15,436 nucleotides of DNA from a candidate division TM6 bacterium UASB124 (GCA_945872225.1 CAMBZK010000012.1:1-15436), one strand, 5' to 3'. Positions 6,967-13,942 are shown, counted from the first letter of the stretch. The notes: generated by a model from the letters alone, not told the origin. Numbers and translations: made by a program.

Positions 6967-7983
6967 ATGGTTCTACGATTTAAAATATTGCTAGCGCATC
7001 TTGCACTGATCGTTTGTGCAAGCGCAAGTCTGCAGAGTGCAACAGGTGCTGATTTTGTAACGCTTTGCTTTGTTAACAATCAACCTCAGCCGGTGCAATT
7101 TAAGGATGTTCAAGGTTTTGGTGTTGGAGCAAAGGGATTAGAGGCTTATCCCCTAGGATGCTTTGAATTGGCTTCAAATGACGTTAAGATTATCGATCTC
7201 CCTCGTGAGTTTGCACAAGGTGTTTCTTTTTTAGCTGCTGGTTACATGAATGGAGCTGGCGCAATATCGTCTAGCTCGAAAAAAACTCAAACACAGTATT
7301 CTCGTCCTGCCGCGTGTAATATTCTTGTTGTTGTAGCCGCCTATGAGCCAGGGATAAAAAGTATAATGGTTACGCAAGATGACCCAGCGTTAGAAGTCAT
7401 TATGGCTGCACGTGCAGCTGAAGCGGTTGAAGAAGGACCTACTCACCGAAGATCTGCGCCTACGATGACGAGTGATGACTTGGCTGAGGAATTTGAAGGT
7501 TTGGGTACTACGGGTGCAGATATGGGAGCTTTTCTGGATGGAGAAGCAACTACTTGTGCCGCTGGCGATGATGGTGCCGTTGCGGGTGCTGGAAGTGGCG
7601 CTGTTGGTGTAGAAGAGCGGTGCTCAAAGAACTGGCAAAGACTCGCTCGTAAATATAGCTTGCACGCTCAGCAGCAAATCCTTGCTGCTCGACAGGACAA
7701 AAAAGCTCGTTCTGCTGCTCAGTGGGGTGTGCTGTCTTGCGCTCTAATAGAAAATGCTAATCTACGTGCTGTTGTAGCTGCGCGAATAGCTGAAGAGGAA
7801 GAAGCTCGTGAGGAAGTAGAAATTGCAGCAATGCTAGCAACCGCCGCTGAAGTAGGAACAACAGCTGGTGGTGCAGGCGCGGGGGCCGGAGCAGACCATG
7901 CTGGAGCTGGTCGTGTCGACGGTGGTGAAGGTTTAGTGCCTGATTCTCGCCCTGCCTGGTATTGGCGTCTGCTTGGCTATTAA
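6967..7983 (+). CDS. Secreted protein with Ala/Gly/Glu-rich low-complexity regions, paralog of the previous gene
   Basis: A 338-residue protein preceded by GGGAG 6 bases before the ATG. A signal peptide (hydrophobic 6-20) probably ends near ATGA (25-28). The mature N-terminus VTLCFVNNQPQPVQF (31-45) has the same FxN pattern as the two upstream genes. Residues 117-148 and 161-180 align with the previous gene (shared VTxxxD...AAR and RRSxPTxT blocks). It then continues with an Ala/Gly/Asp linker (183-215), a basic helical part (219-250), a Glu/Ala helix (268-296), a Gly/Ala run (300-319) and a Trp/Tyr-rich end (PAWYWRLLGY). Mature cysteines are C34, C65, C117, C197, C219 and C258. Compared with its neighbour it carries an extra 120-residue C-terminal part. 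A strong bidirectional terminator follows. Function unknown. Confidence 0.68.
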   Translation: MVLRFKILLAHLALIVCASASLQSATGADFVTLCFVNNQPQPVQFKDVQGFGVGAKGLEAYPLGCFELASNDVKIIDLPREFAQGVSFLAAGYMNGAGAISSSSKKTQTQYSRPAACNILVVVAAYEPGIKSIMVTQDDPALEVIMAARAAEAVEEGPTHRRSAPTMTSDDLAEEFEGLGTTGADMGAFLDGEATTCAAGDDGAVAGAGSGAVGVEERCSKNWQRLARKYSLHAQQQILAARQDKKARSAAQWGVLSCALIENANLRAVVAARIAEEEEAREEVEIAAMLATAAEVGTTAGGAGAGAGADHAGAGRVDGGEGLVPDSRPAWYWRLLGY

Positions 7984-8000
7984 AAATAAAACATCAAATT

Positions 8001-8042
8001 CAAGTAAAAAGCCCCGTCAAATTTGGCGGGGCTTTTTACTTG
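8001..8042. terminator. Strong bidirectional terminator between convergent genes
   Basis: A perfect 16-bp inverted repeat (8001-8016 with 8027-8042) has GCCCCG/CGGGGC in the core and AAAAA/TTTTT outside, so both strands end in a U-run. The inner ten bases hold a further CAAATTTG palindrome. It serves the secreted-protein cluster on the plus strand, and the metallopeptidase gene whose stop is at 8054 on the minus strand. Confidence 0.92.
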
Positions 8043-8053
8043 CTGCATGGATC

Positions 8054-9130
8054 TTATAAGCAAAAAAACCGCTTAGGTTTCCTTGCTCTCTTTTCTAATG
8101 TAGGGGGTATTTTTTTAGCGTTAGCTTCTCGTACCATTGGCTTTAATCCAAGGCTGAAGTTGCTAAGAGAAACTTTATCCTCAAGTAACAAACACAGTTT
8201 TTCTGACCGCTCTTCTGCAGAAGGATGAGCGCTTTCAATAAAATCAAGTAAATCATTTGTGTCCACCCTTGTTGTGTCATAGGGGTGCGTGGCTTGCTCT
8301 GATGTTGATGATAGGCGAATAAAATCAAACATTTTTAAAAGGTCTGTTCTGGTGACATCTGGATAGCACAGTAAAACAGCCTCATCTGCTTGATATTCCA
8401 GTTTTTGTGAATAGGCTATTTGCCTTGCGTACTGATTAAGCAGAGCATCTGCATGTTCTTGTGTGGTCCAAGCAGATAGCAATATTGGAACAGTATTATT
8501 TTTGTCGAGGATGTTTAGGATATCTTGTAGGTAATGTCCCATCTCATGTGCAATCGTAAGGCACATTAGCATATGCGCACGAGATCGTTGTTCCCGTGTT
8601 GAGGCTTTCAGTAGCTGATCAAAAAGGCTTTCTTTCCTTGTATTAAAAATAATAGTGTTTGTTTTGTAGGAGTACGATGCTACGAAAAACGATGGTTCAA
8701 AGCGGGCTCTTGGAGGCTCTTTCCATAAAGTCTTTTTGAACTTATCCTTGACGTAAGTACTAAGCATTTCTCTGCAGTGATTAATAATTATTTCGCAGTA
8801 ATAATTTAGGCATTGGTGCAACTCTTTTGGCCAATTACGGTCTGACTGTTGTTGTATGCAAAGATGACGAACATGATATTCAAAATAGTAGTATGCATCA
8901 GGGCAAAACTGAGTTGCTTTGCTTGATAAGCTTAATTTAGGTACTTTTTTGCTAACATTATTAACATCAACAGCGGGGTTTGATTTACGTCTGGCTAGTT
9001 GTTTGGTTTCATGTTGATGTTCTCTAGCACTAAACTGGGGCTGGGGTTGCAGTCTTTTAGTAGCAGCCAATCCAATACATGGTTGCACTGCGAGTAAAAG
9101 GCTAGTAATTAATAGTGTTGAAGTCTTCAT
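8054..9130 (-). CDS. Secreted M48-like zinc metallopeptidase
   Basis: A 358-residue exported protein with HEMGH at 195-199 (HExxH zinc site) and EYQADE at 245-250 giving the third zinc ligand E245 (ExxxD, as in M48 peptidases). The HPSAEER block (302-308) also matches the HP..ER element common in M48 members. The signal peptide is residues 1-23 (MKTS, then LLITSLLLAV, cut near LAA), so it acts outside the cytoplasm. I chose ATG 9130; the frame extends 7 codons to a TTG. The region before the catalytic domain has five cysteines within 44 residues (C76, C91, C107, C112, C119), suggesting disulfides. The tail is basic and ends FFCL. Unlike HtpX or BepA, no transmembrane helix or TPR region is evident. 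Substrate unknown. It has its own promoter and converges on the secreted-protein cluster. Confidence 0.85.
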   Translation of the reverse strand: MKTSTLLITSLLLAVQPCIGLAATKRLQPQPQFSAREHQHETKQLARRKSNPAVDVNNVSKKVPKLSLSSKATQFCPDAYYYFEYHVRHLCIQQQSDRNWPKELHQCLNYYCEIIINHCREMLSTYVKDKFKKTLWKEPPRARFEPSFFVASYSYKTNTIIFNTRKESLFDQLLKASTREQRSRAHMLMCLTIAHEMGHYLQDILNILDKNNTVPILLSAWTTQEHADALLNQYARQIAYSQKLEYQADEAVLLCYPDVTRTDLLKMFDFIRLSSTSEQATHPYDTTRVDTNDLLDFIESAHPSAEERSEKLCLLLEDKVSLSNFSLGLKPMVREANAKKIPPTLEKRARKPKRFFCL

Positions 9131-9169
9131 TTTTCTGTCTCTGTTTTTCAAAAATAATGTGATTACGAC

Positions 9170-9197
9170 ATGATACTGGTTGTATTTACAGTGTCAA
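9170..9197 (-). promoter_or_regulatory. Promoter of the M48-like peptidase gene
   Basis: On the minus strand TTGACA (9192-9197) and TATCAT (9170-9175) are 16 bases apart. The predicted start near 9163 leaves a leader of about 33 bases before the ATG at 9130, which supports that ATG over the upstream TTG at 9151. Confidence 0.65.
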
Positions 9198-9296
9198 ACA
9201 GAAAAATTCAGTTTGAGTGGTTATTGAGATAGCGGACATTTTATGGGTTTAAAAGCATGTTTAAGATAGCTGTATTTGGTTGATGGGGTTGCTGCT

Positions 9297-9324
9297 TTGA
9301 AATAGTTCTAAAATGCGGTAGAAT
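9297..9324 (+). promoter_or_regulatory. Candidate promoter of mnmG
   Basis: TTGAAA (9297-9302) and TAGAAT (9319-9324) are 16 bases apart. The start would be near 9331, about 50 bases before the mnmG ATG. The same GGTAGAAT core recurs before sufB. The rest of the 252-base divergent gap shows no other feature. Confidence 0.5.
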
Positions 9325-9382
9325 CACTGTGGGGCTGTATTTTCAATCAAAACAATTATTTTTTATGGTTACCTAAAAACTC

Positions 9383-11314
9383 ATGAATACTACATTTGAT
9401 GTCATTGTCGTTGGTGGCGGGCACGCCGGGATCGAGGCTGCTCACGCTGCAGCGCGCATGGGTTCAAGAACCCTACTCCTTACCCTTGATGAAAACAAAG
9501 TTGCTTCCATGCCGTGCAACCCATCAGTGGGTGGGCTTGGCAAGGGGCACATCGTTTTTGAGGTCAGTGCGCTTGGCGGACTGATGCCAAAGCTGTGTTC
9601 AAAAACCTACCTCCAGGCACGCATGCTCAACACGAGCAAAGGGCCTGCCGTGCAGGGTTTGCGCTTACAAATTGATAAATACGCCTATAATAAGCTTGCG
9701 GTTGAAATGCTGCAGCAGACCCCAAACTTGACCATTATTTCTGCCATGACCATGGCCATTCTCTGGGAAGAGATCGTTGTTTCCGCTCACCCTGAGCATG
9801 TCGAAGGGCGCCCCGTAGGGGTGGAAGAGCGGGGGCAATCTGAGCAAAAGCGTCGCATTACAGGTGTTCGTATAGCTGATGGGACTGAGTACCATGCTCC
9901 GGCCGTTGTCGTGACAACCGGAACTTTTATGCGCGGACTTGTCCACGTTGGCCGCACTCGTTATCGCGCAGGGCGACGTGGTGAAGATGCCGTCTATGGC
10001 CTCTCTGACACTATTGCACAAGCAATGGAAGCCCCACTTGGCCGTCTCAAAACAGGTACGCCGCCACGGCTAGTTCGTGAGAGCTTGGACTTCAGCCAAT
10101 TTGAGCGACAAGAGAGCGATCCTCTCGATTTTTTATATGAATTTGATCCGGTTAAAGCCGAAGAAAAAATTCCCTGTCTCATTGCCTACACCAATGAAAA
10201 AACACACGAAATTATTAGCAGCAATTTGCACCTTTCAGCCTTGTACAGCGGTAACATCAAGGGTACGGGTCCTCGTTACTGCCCATCCATTGAAGACAAA
10301 GTTGGCCGCTACCCCGACCGTCCATCGCACCATATTTTTATCGAGCCAGAGGGCGCAGACAGCAATGAAATTTATCCTGCAGGGCTTTCAACCTCGCTGC
10401 CGCTTGAAGTCCAGCTGGCCTACATCCGTTCGATTAAGGGGATGGAAAACGCTGAGATTGCAAAGTGCGGTTACGCGATTGAGTATGATTTTATCCAGCC
10501 AACACACCTGACCCATACGCTTGAAGCAAAAATGGTCAAAGGACTTTTTCTTGCAGGGCAAATTAACGGCACCACGGGGTATGAAGAGGCCGCAGGCCAA
10601 GGTATTTTAGCAGGGATCAACGCAGCGTTGCTTGCTGCTGGCAAAGAGCCGTTTGTGCTTAGCCGGCAAGAAAGTTATATCGGCGTTATGGTTGACGACT
10701 TGGTCACCTTGGGTGCCGACGAACCCTACCGCATGTTTACCTCCCGCGCAGAGCGTCGCCTTGTGCTGCGCCAAGACAACGTCTTTTTGCGTTTGATGCC
10801 TCATGCTCGTGCACTCGGGATGATCGATGATGTTTTGTGGCAAAAGTTTCTAGATGAAAAGAGCGTGATTGAAGCGAGCGTGCGCCATGCTCATGCGCAT
10901 GGCACGCAAAGTGAACTCTTTAAAGCACTGCACAGTGTTGTTTTTACTGCAGACCAACAAGCCATTGCTCGGGCATTACTGGTAGAAAAGCTTTCTGCTG
11001 ATGGCCTGCCCGTTGCGGCACTTTCTAGCCGAGCGCTCTTGAGTGTTCATGCCCAGGTCAAATATGCTGGCTATCTTGAAAAAGAGCTCATAGAGGTTGA
11101 TAAAGCCGTTCGGTACCAGCAACTGATTATTCCTGCCAGTTTTGATTACGCAGCACTACCTGGTTTGAGCAATGAGCTACAGAGTAAGTTGCGCCACTAC
11201 GGGCCAAAAAATATTGCCCAGGCGCAATTAATTCCTGGTATGACGCCGGCGGCGATTTCTATTCTTATTTTTCAGCTACGCATGTGTGCTGAGCCGCTGA
11301 GCTGTGAACTGTAA
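9383..11314 (+). CDS. mnmG: tRNA uridine-5-carboxymethylaminomethyl modification enzyme MnmG (GidA)
   Basis: FAD-dependent subunit that, with MnmE, modifies the wobble uridine-34 of several tRNAs. The 643-residue protein has the FAD-binding GGGHAG (11-16) within DVIVVGGGHAGIEAA, MPCNPSVGGLGKG (43-55), TGTPPR (224-229), GPRYCPSIEDK (296-306), AGQINGTTGYEEAAGQG (391-407) and MFTSRAERRLVLRQDN (451-466). It ends in the helical C-terminal domain that binds MnmE. It is slightly longer than the usual 620-630 residues. Residues 134-150 (SAHPEHVEGRPVGVEER) are encoded by a 50-bp palindromic repeat element. That segment lies between LWEE and the ITGV strand, where other MnmG proteins have only a short turn. 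All hallmark motifs remain intact, so the enzyme is likely active. The start ATG has a weak ribosome binding site. Confidence 0.96.
   Translation: MNTTFDVIVVGGGHAGIEAAHAAARMGSRTLLLTLDENKVASMPCNPSVGGLGKGHIVFEVSALGGLMPKLCSKTYLQARMLNTSKGPAVQGLRLQIDKYAYNKLAVEMLQQTPNLTIISAMTMAILWEEIVVSAHPEHVEGRPVGVEERGQSEQKRRITGVRIADGTEYHAPAVVVTTGTFMRGLVHVGRTRYRAGRRGEDAVYGLSDTIAQAMEAPLGRLKTGTPPRLVRESLDFSQFERQESDPLDFLYEFDPVKAEEKIPCLIAYTNEKTHEIISSNLHLSALYSGNIKGTGPRYCPSIEDKVGRYPDRPSHHIFIEPEGADSNEIYPAGLSTSLPLEVQLAYIRSIKGMENAEIAKCGYAIEYDFIQPTHLTHTLEAKMVKGLFLAGQINGTTGYEEAAGQGILAGINAALLAAGKEPFVLSRQESYIGVMVDDLVTLGADEPYRMFTSRAERRLVLRQDNVFLRLMPHARALGMIDDVLWQKFLDEKSVIEASVRHAHAHGTQSELFKALHSVVFTADQQAIARALLVEKLSADGLPVAALSSRALLSVHAQVKYAGYLEKELIEVDKAVRYQQLIIPASFDYAALPGLSNELQSKLRHYGPKNIAQAQLIPGMTPAAISILIFQLRMCAEPLSCEL
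9783..9832 (+). repeat. Palindromic HPExVEG-type repeat element inserted in frame in mnmG (copy A)
   Basis: A 50-bp element bounded by CCGCTC (9783-9788) and GAGCGG (9827-9832). Inside are arm 1, CCCT...AAGGG (9790-9808, with GAGCATGTCG between), and arm 2, CCCC-GTA-GGGG (9811-9821). The fold is a three-way junction. The first 31 bases match copy B at 13584 except for two positions. It encodes SAHPEHVEGRPVGVEER in MnmG; on the opposite strand the same DNA reads PFDMLRVSG. Both are close to peptides (HPEPVEG, PFDKLRVSG) that I know as recurrent translations of a dispersed repeat in many bacterial genomes. Confidence 0.82.
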
Positions 11315-11320
11315 GGCTCC

Positions 11321-11347
11321 AGGGGCCCTTTCCAAGGGGCTCTTTTT
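11321..11347 (+). terminator. Probable intrinsic terminator of mnmG
   Basis: A hairpin of about 10 pairs with one G-G mismatch (AGGGGCCCTT at 11321-11330 against AAGGGGCTCT at 11334-11343) is followed by a T-run to 11347. It begins 7 bases after the mnmG stop. Its 3' part is shared with the candidate sufB promoter. Confidence 0.7.
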
Positions 11348-11357
11348 CGGGTAGAAT
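11329..11357 (+). promoter_or_regulatory. Candidate sufBD promoter nested in the mnmG terminator
   Basis: TTTCCA (11329-11334, 4 of 6 consensus) and TAGAAT (11352-11357, 5 of 6) are 17 bases apart. The predicted start near 11364 gives a 36-base leader before sufB. The -35 box lies in the loop and 3' arm of the mnmG terminator. No IscR-like or Fur-like site was recognised. Confidence 0.4.
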
Positions 11358-11399
11358 GGTGCTTGGTCAATAGTTTCTACTTTTTTTCGATTGTGATCT

Positions 11400-12812
11400 A
11401 TGTCTAAGCAGCCCCTTAATGCGCAGGTACAGGACCACCTGTATCCAGAAGGTTTTTCCGTTCCAGAAAATTATGAATTTAAGGCAGAACTTGGCCTTAA
11501 CGAAGAGATTGTTTGCGATATTTCTGCACGCAAAAACGAACCATTATGGGTACTTGAACTACGTCTTAAAGGGCTTGAAAATTTTACCCAGCGTCCTATG
11601 CAAAAGTGGGGCCCGGATCTTGCTAAGCTTGATCACAATGATATTCATTACTACATCAAGCCGGCCAAACAGCAGTTTGAAAACTGGTCAGAGGTTCCCT
11701 CAGAAATTAAAAATACCTTTGATCGCCTTGGTGTTCCTGAAGATGAAAAAAAGCATCTTGCAGGTCTTGGTGCGCAGTATGAATCTGAAGTGGTTTATCA
11801 CAACTTGAAAAAAGAGTGGGTTGACCAGGGTGTTATTTTCTTAGACACCGACTCAGGTCTTAAGCAATACCCAGAGCTTTTTCAAAAATATTTTGGGACC
11901 GTCATCCCGTTTAATGACAACAAATTTGCAGCGCTCAACACAGCCGTGTGGAGTGGTGGTAGCTTTATCTATGTTCCCAAAGGCGTTCACGTTACCGCAC
12001 CATTGCAAACCTATTTCCGTATCAATGCTGAAAAGATGGGCCAGTTCGAGCGGACGCTCATTATTGCCGATGAAGGCAGTAGTGTTACGTACATCGAAGG
12101 CTGTACCGCCCCAAGTTACAAAGCAAGCTCATTGCACAGTGCCGTTGTTGAAATTATCGCGTTACCAGGTGCTCGTGTGCGTTACTACACCATTCAAAAC
12201 TGGTCGCGCAATGTGTACAACTTGGTTACCAAGCGTGCCTTTGCCTACAAAGATGCAGTGGTTGAATGGATTGATGCTAACCTTGGTAGTGGCGTAACCA
12301 TGAAGTACCCAGCAGTCGTACTTAAAGAGCCAGGCGCTCGTGCAGAGATTCTTTCTATTGCGATGGCAAGTACTCCTGGTCAAGTGCAAGATTCTGGCGG
12401 CAAAGCTATTCATGAGGCGCCAAACACGCACTCTCGCATTATTTCAAAATCCATCAGTGGTAATGGCGGTCGCGGTAGCTATCGCGGCGTTGTCAAAGTT
12501 TTTGCTGGTGCTGAAGGGTGCAAATCATATGTGCAGTGTGACGCGCTTATTTTAGACAGTAAATCACGCTCAGATACCTATCCATACATCGATATTAATG
12601 AGAGCAATGTGGACATTGGCCACGAAGCTTCCGTCAGCCGTATTGGCGATGACCAGCTCTTTTACCTCATGAGCCGCGGGCTTGATCAAAATGCTGCGCG
12701 CACCATGATTGTAAACGGCTTTATTGAACCATTTGTAAAGCAGCTTCCTATGGAATTTGCCGTAGAAATGAACCGTTTGATAGAGCTTGAGATGGAAGGG
12801 AGCGTTGGATGA
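11400..12812 (+). CDS. sufB: Fe-S cluster assembly scaffold SufB
   Basis: Cytoplasmic core of the SufBCD complex on which Fe-S clusters are built using sulfur delivered by a SufS-type desulfurase. The 470-residue protein has an N-terminal helical part (to about 140) and the long beta-helix domain. It carries VIPFNDNKFAALNTAVWSGG (168-187), YVPKGV (191-196), YIEGCTAP (231-238) and YVQCDALI (377-384). The C-terminal block GHEASVSRIGDDQLFYLMSRG (407-427) is also present. By E. coli numbering from memory, C405 and H433/E434 of SufB map to C380 and H408/E409 here, with the same 28-residue spacing. Length fits the family. Its TGA overlaps the sufD ATG (ATGA), so the two are translated together. The ribosome binding site is weak. 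Confidence 0.96.
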   Translation: MSKQPLNAQVQDHLYPEGFSVPENYEFKAELGLNEEIVCDISARKNEPLWVLELRLKGLENFTQRPMQKWGPDLAKLDHNDIHYYIKPAKQQFENWSEVPSEIKNTFDRLGVPEDEKKHLAGLGAQYESEVVYHNLKKEWVDQGVIFLDTDSGLKQYPELFQKYFGTVIPFNDNKFAALNTAVWSGGSFIYVPKGVHVTAPLQTYFRINAEKMGQFERTLIIADEGSSVTYIEGCTAPSYKASSLHSAVVEIIALPGARVRYYTIQNWSRNVYNLVTKRAFAYKDAVVEWIDANLGSGVTMKYPAVVLKEPGARAEILSIAMASTPGQVQDSGGKAIHEAPNTHSRIISKSISGNGGRGSYRGVVKVFAGAEGCKSYVQCDALILDSKSRSDTYPYIDINESNVDIGHEASVSRIGDDQLFYLMSRGLDQNAARTMIVNGFIEPFVKQLPMEFAVEMNRLIELEMEGSVG

Positions 12813-13534
12813 GTACCGTTATGTTACGCTATGCGGTTAATACTGATCTGGTGCTCAGCGAAGCTATCAAAGACTGTATGGTCGACGGCATCTTGCCAAC
12901 CTCGCTGACCATTACTATTGATGCTGCCCGAGATACCGTGATTACTATTATCGATGATTTAACGAACAGTGCTGCTCATCCTGTAGGATTGGCAAGCGCT
13001 CCAATTGTTCGCCATGAAATTACGATTAATGCGTACGAAAACAGCATCGTAACGTATAAATTACGCTTGGTTGAGTCACTGACCGATCAACCAGCAGCGC
13101 TTATTGAAAAGCGCCTCACGGCAAAGCTTCTTGGCGCTGGCGCACGTGTTGATATGCACGCAGCCTGCCTTACCAAAAATACCCAGCGCATTACCTTTCA
13201 CACGTTGCAAGATCATGTTATTGGTGACAGTACCAGCAACGTGCTCATCAAGGCGATCTGTGATGATAGCTCTAAATTGGTTTGCAATAGCCTTATTCGC
13301 ATTCACCCTGGTGCGCAACGTTCAAATGCTGAGCAGGCAAACAAGAATATTTTGTTGAGCAAGCAAGCGCGCGCTGTCTCGGTTCCTCAGTTGGAAATTG
13401 AAGCAAACGATGTGCGTTGCAAGCATGGTGCTGCGGTTAGTACCATCAGTAGCGAGCATTTGTTTTACCTGCAAAGCAGGGGTCTTTCGGTTGACAACGC
13501 CAAGACGATGCTACTTGATGGCTTCTTGCAGTAA
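12809..13534 (+). CDS. sufD: Fe-S assembly protein SufD, short form
   Basis: Partner of SufB in the SufBC2D complex, needed for iron entry. At 241 residues it is much shorter than E. coli SufD (about 420): the N-terminal helical domain is absent and the beta-helix is reduced. The C-terminal signature is clear, PQLEIEANDVRCKHGAAVS (193-211) followed by LFYLQSRGLSVDNAKTMLLDGFL (218-240), and H206 is the counterpart of the conserved SufD histidine. It begins at the ATG in the sufB stop. No sufC ATPase, sufS or sufU is present in the window, although sufC normally lies between or beside sufB and sufD. No terminator is clear after it; only a T-run follows the stop (13542-13548). Confidence 0.88.
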   Translation: MSTVMLRYAVNTDLVLSEAIKDCMVDGILPTSLTITIDAARDTVITIIDDLTNSAAHPVGLASAPIVRHEITINAYENSIVTYKLRLVESLTDQPAALIEKRLTAKLLGAGARVDMHAACLTKNTQRITFHTLQDHVIGDSTSNVLIKAICDDSSKLVCNSLIRIHPGAQRSNAEQANKNILLSKQARAVSVPQLEIEANDVRCKHGAAVSTISSEHLFYLQSRGLSVDNAKTMLLDGFLQ

Positions 13535-13583
13535 TTAGACTTTTTTTGAAACTATGTTTTTGCTTGACCTGCGTTGCTTAGAT

Positions 13584-13638
13584 CCGCTCCCCCTGAGCCT
13601 GTCGAAGGGCGCCGGCCCAGAGGGCCAAGAAAGAGCGG
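13584..13638 (+). repeat. Palindromic HPExVEG-type repeat element (copy B)
   Basis: A 55-bp element with ends CCGCTC (13584-13589) and GAGCGG (13633-13638). It shares the CCCTGAGC-TGTCGAAGGGCGCC core with the mnmG copy. Its second arm is GGCCC-AGA-GGGCC (13614-13626), different in sequence from the CCCC-GTA-GGGG of copy A but equally paired. It lies 50 bases after the sufD stop. Confidence 0.82.
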
Positions 13639-13668
13639 TACAATAGGTTGCATCTAAAAAGTTTTAGC

Positions 13669-13786
13669 TCCCACTTTTTCTCGTCCTAACGGACTCCCGT
13701 CTTCGCCAAGGCTACGACGAGGCAGGTCGGCCAACAGCGCTCCTTGGCACGCCATAGCTTTAGCGACGGCGGCAGGCTCAGCGGGA
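13669..13786. repeat. Second, larger palindromic repeat element
   Basis: About 118 bp with ends TCCCACT (13669-13675) and AGCGGGA (13780-13786) that pair with one G-U. Inside, CCGTC-TTC-GCCAAGGCTA (from 13697) pairs imperfectly with TAGCTTTAGCGACGG (13755-13769), and GGCCAA (13729-13734) pairs with TTGGC (13744-13748). The motifs (CTTCGCCAAGGCTACGACG and its inverse-like partner) resemble widely dispersed non-coding repeats. The last 17 bases are also an inverted match to part of copy B. Confidence 0.68.
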
Positions 13787-13895
13787 AAATCTAGATAATC
13801 ATTTATATGAATACCTATGAAGGCAACTCTGTTTCAAGGCAGTAAATTTCTAAAGCCACACTTTCTGTACAAGCCATAGCACTTTTCTCTAGGCT

Positions 13896-13920
13896 AAAAA
13901 CTGGTCATTACCAGTCTTTT
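13896..13920 (+). promoter_or_regulatory. Small hairpin in front of the DUF2608-like gene
   Basis: ACTGGT (13900-13905), loop CATT and ACCAGT (13910-13915) are flanked by AAAA and CTTTT, like a minimal terminator or attenuator. It ends 9 bases before the AGGAGG ribosome binding site. It may be a leftover terminator of the upstream unit or a leader structure. Confidence 0.4.
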
Positions 13921-13929
13921 GAGCTTATG

Positions 13930-13935
13930 AGGAGG
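13930..13935 (+). promoter_or_regulatory. Consensus ribosome binding site deciding a GTG start
   Basis: AGGAGG ends 7 bases before GTG at 13943. A nearer ATG (13938) is out of frame with the long reading frame and only 2 bases from the site, so GTG is the start. Confidence 0.8.
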
Positions 13936-13942
13936 GCATGCG

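Larger units (their letters stand above)
13535..13942. other. Gene-free 408-bp stretch containing palindromic repeats
   Basis: No reading frame with a start site and family resemblance was found on either strand. The first half holds two palindromic elements (13584-13638 and 13669-13786, listed separately). The remainder (13787-13895) is AT-rich and featureless to my eye. A small hairpin (13896-13920) and a strong ribosome binding site precede the next gene. No convincing promoter was found, although the gene after it should need one. Confidence 0.7.

Noticed and set aside
7962..8228. Plus-strand frame of 88 codons after the third secreted protein
   Set aside because: It runs through the strong terminator at 8001-8042 and overlaps the convergent metallopeptidase gene.
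9665..10021. Minus-strand frame inside mnmG containing PFDMLRVSG
   Set aside because: It is the reverse reading of the repeat element and of mnmG; the peptide is useful only as a fingerprint of the repeat family.
13535..13800. CRISPR array or tRNA in the repeat-rich gap
   Set aside because: There are no regularly spaced direct repeats and no cloverleaf; the structure is palindromic elements only.
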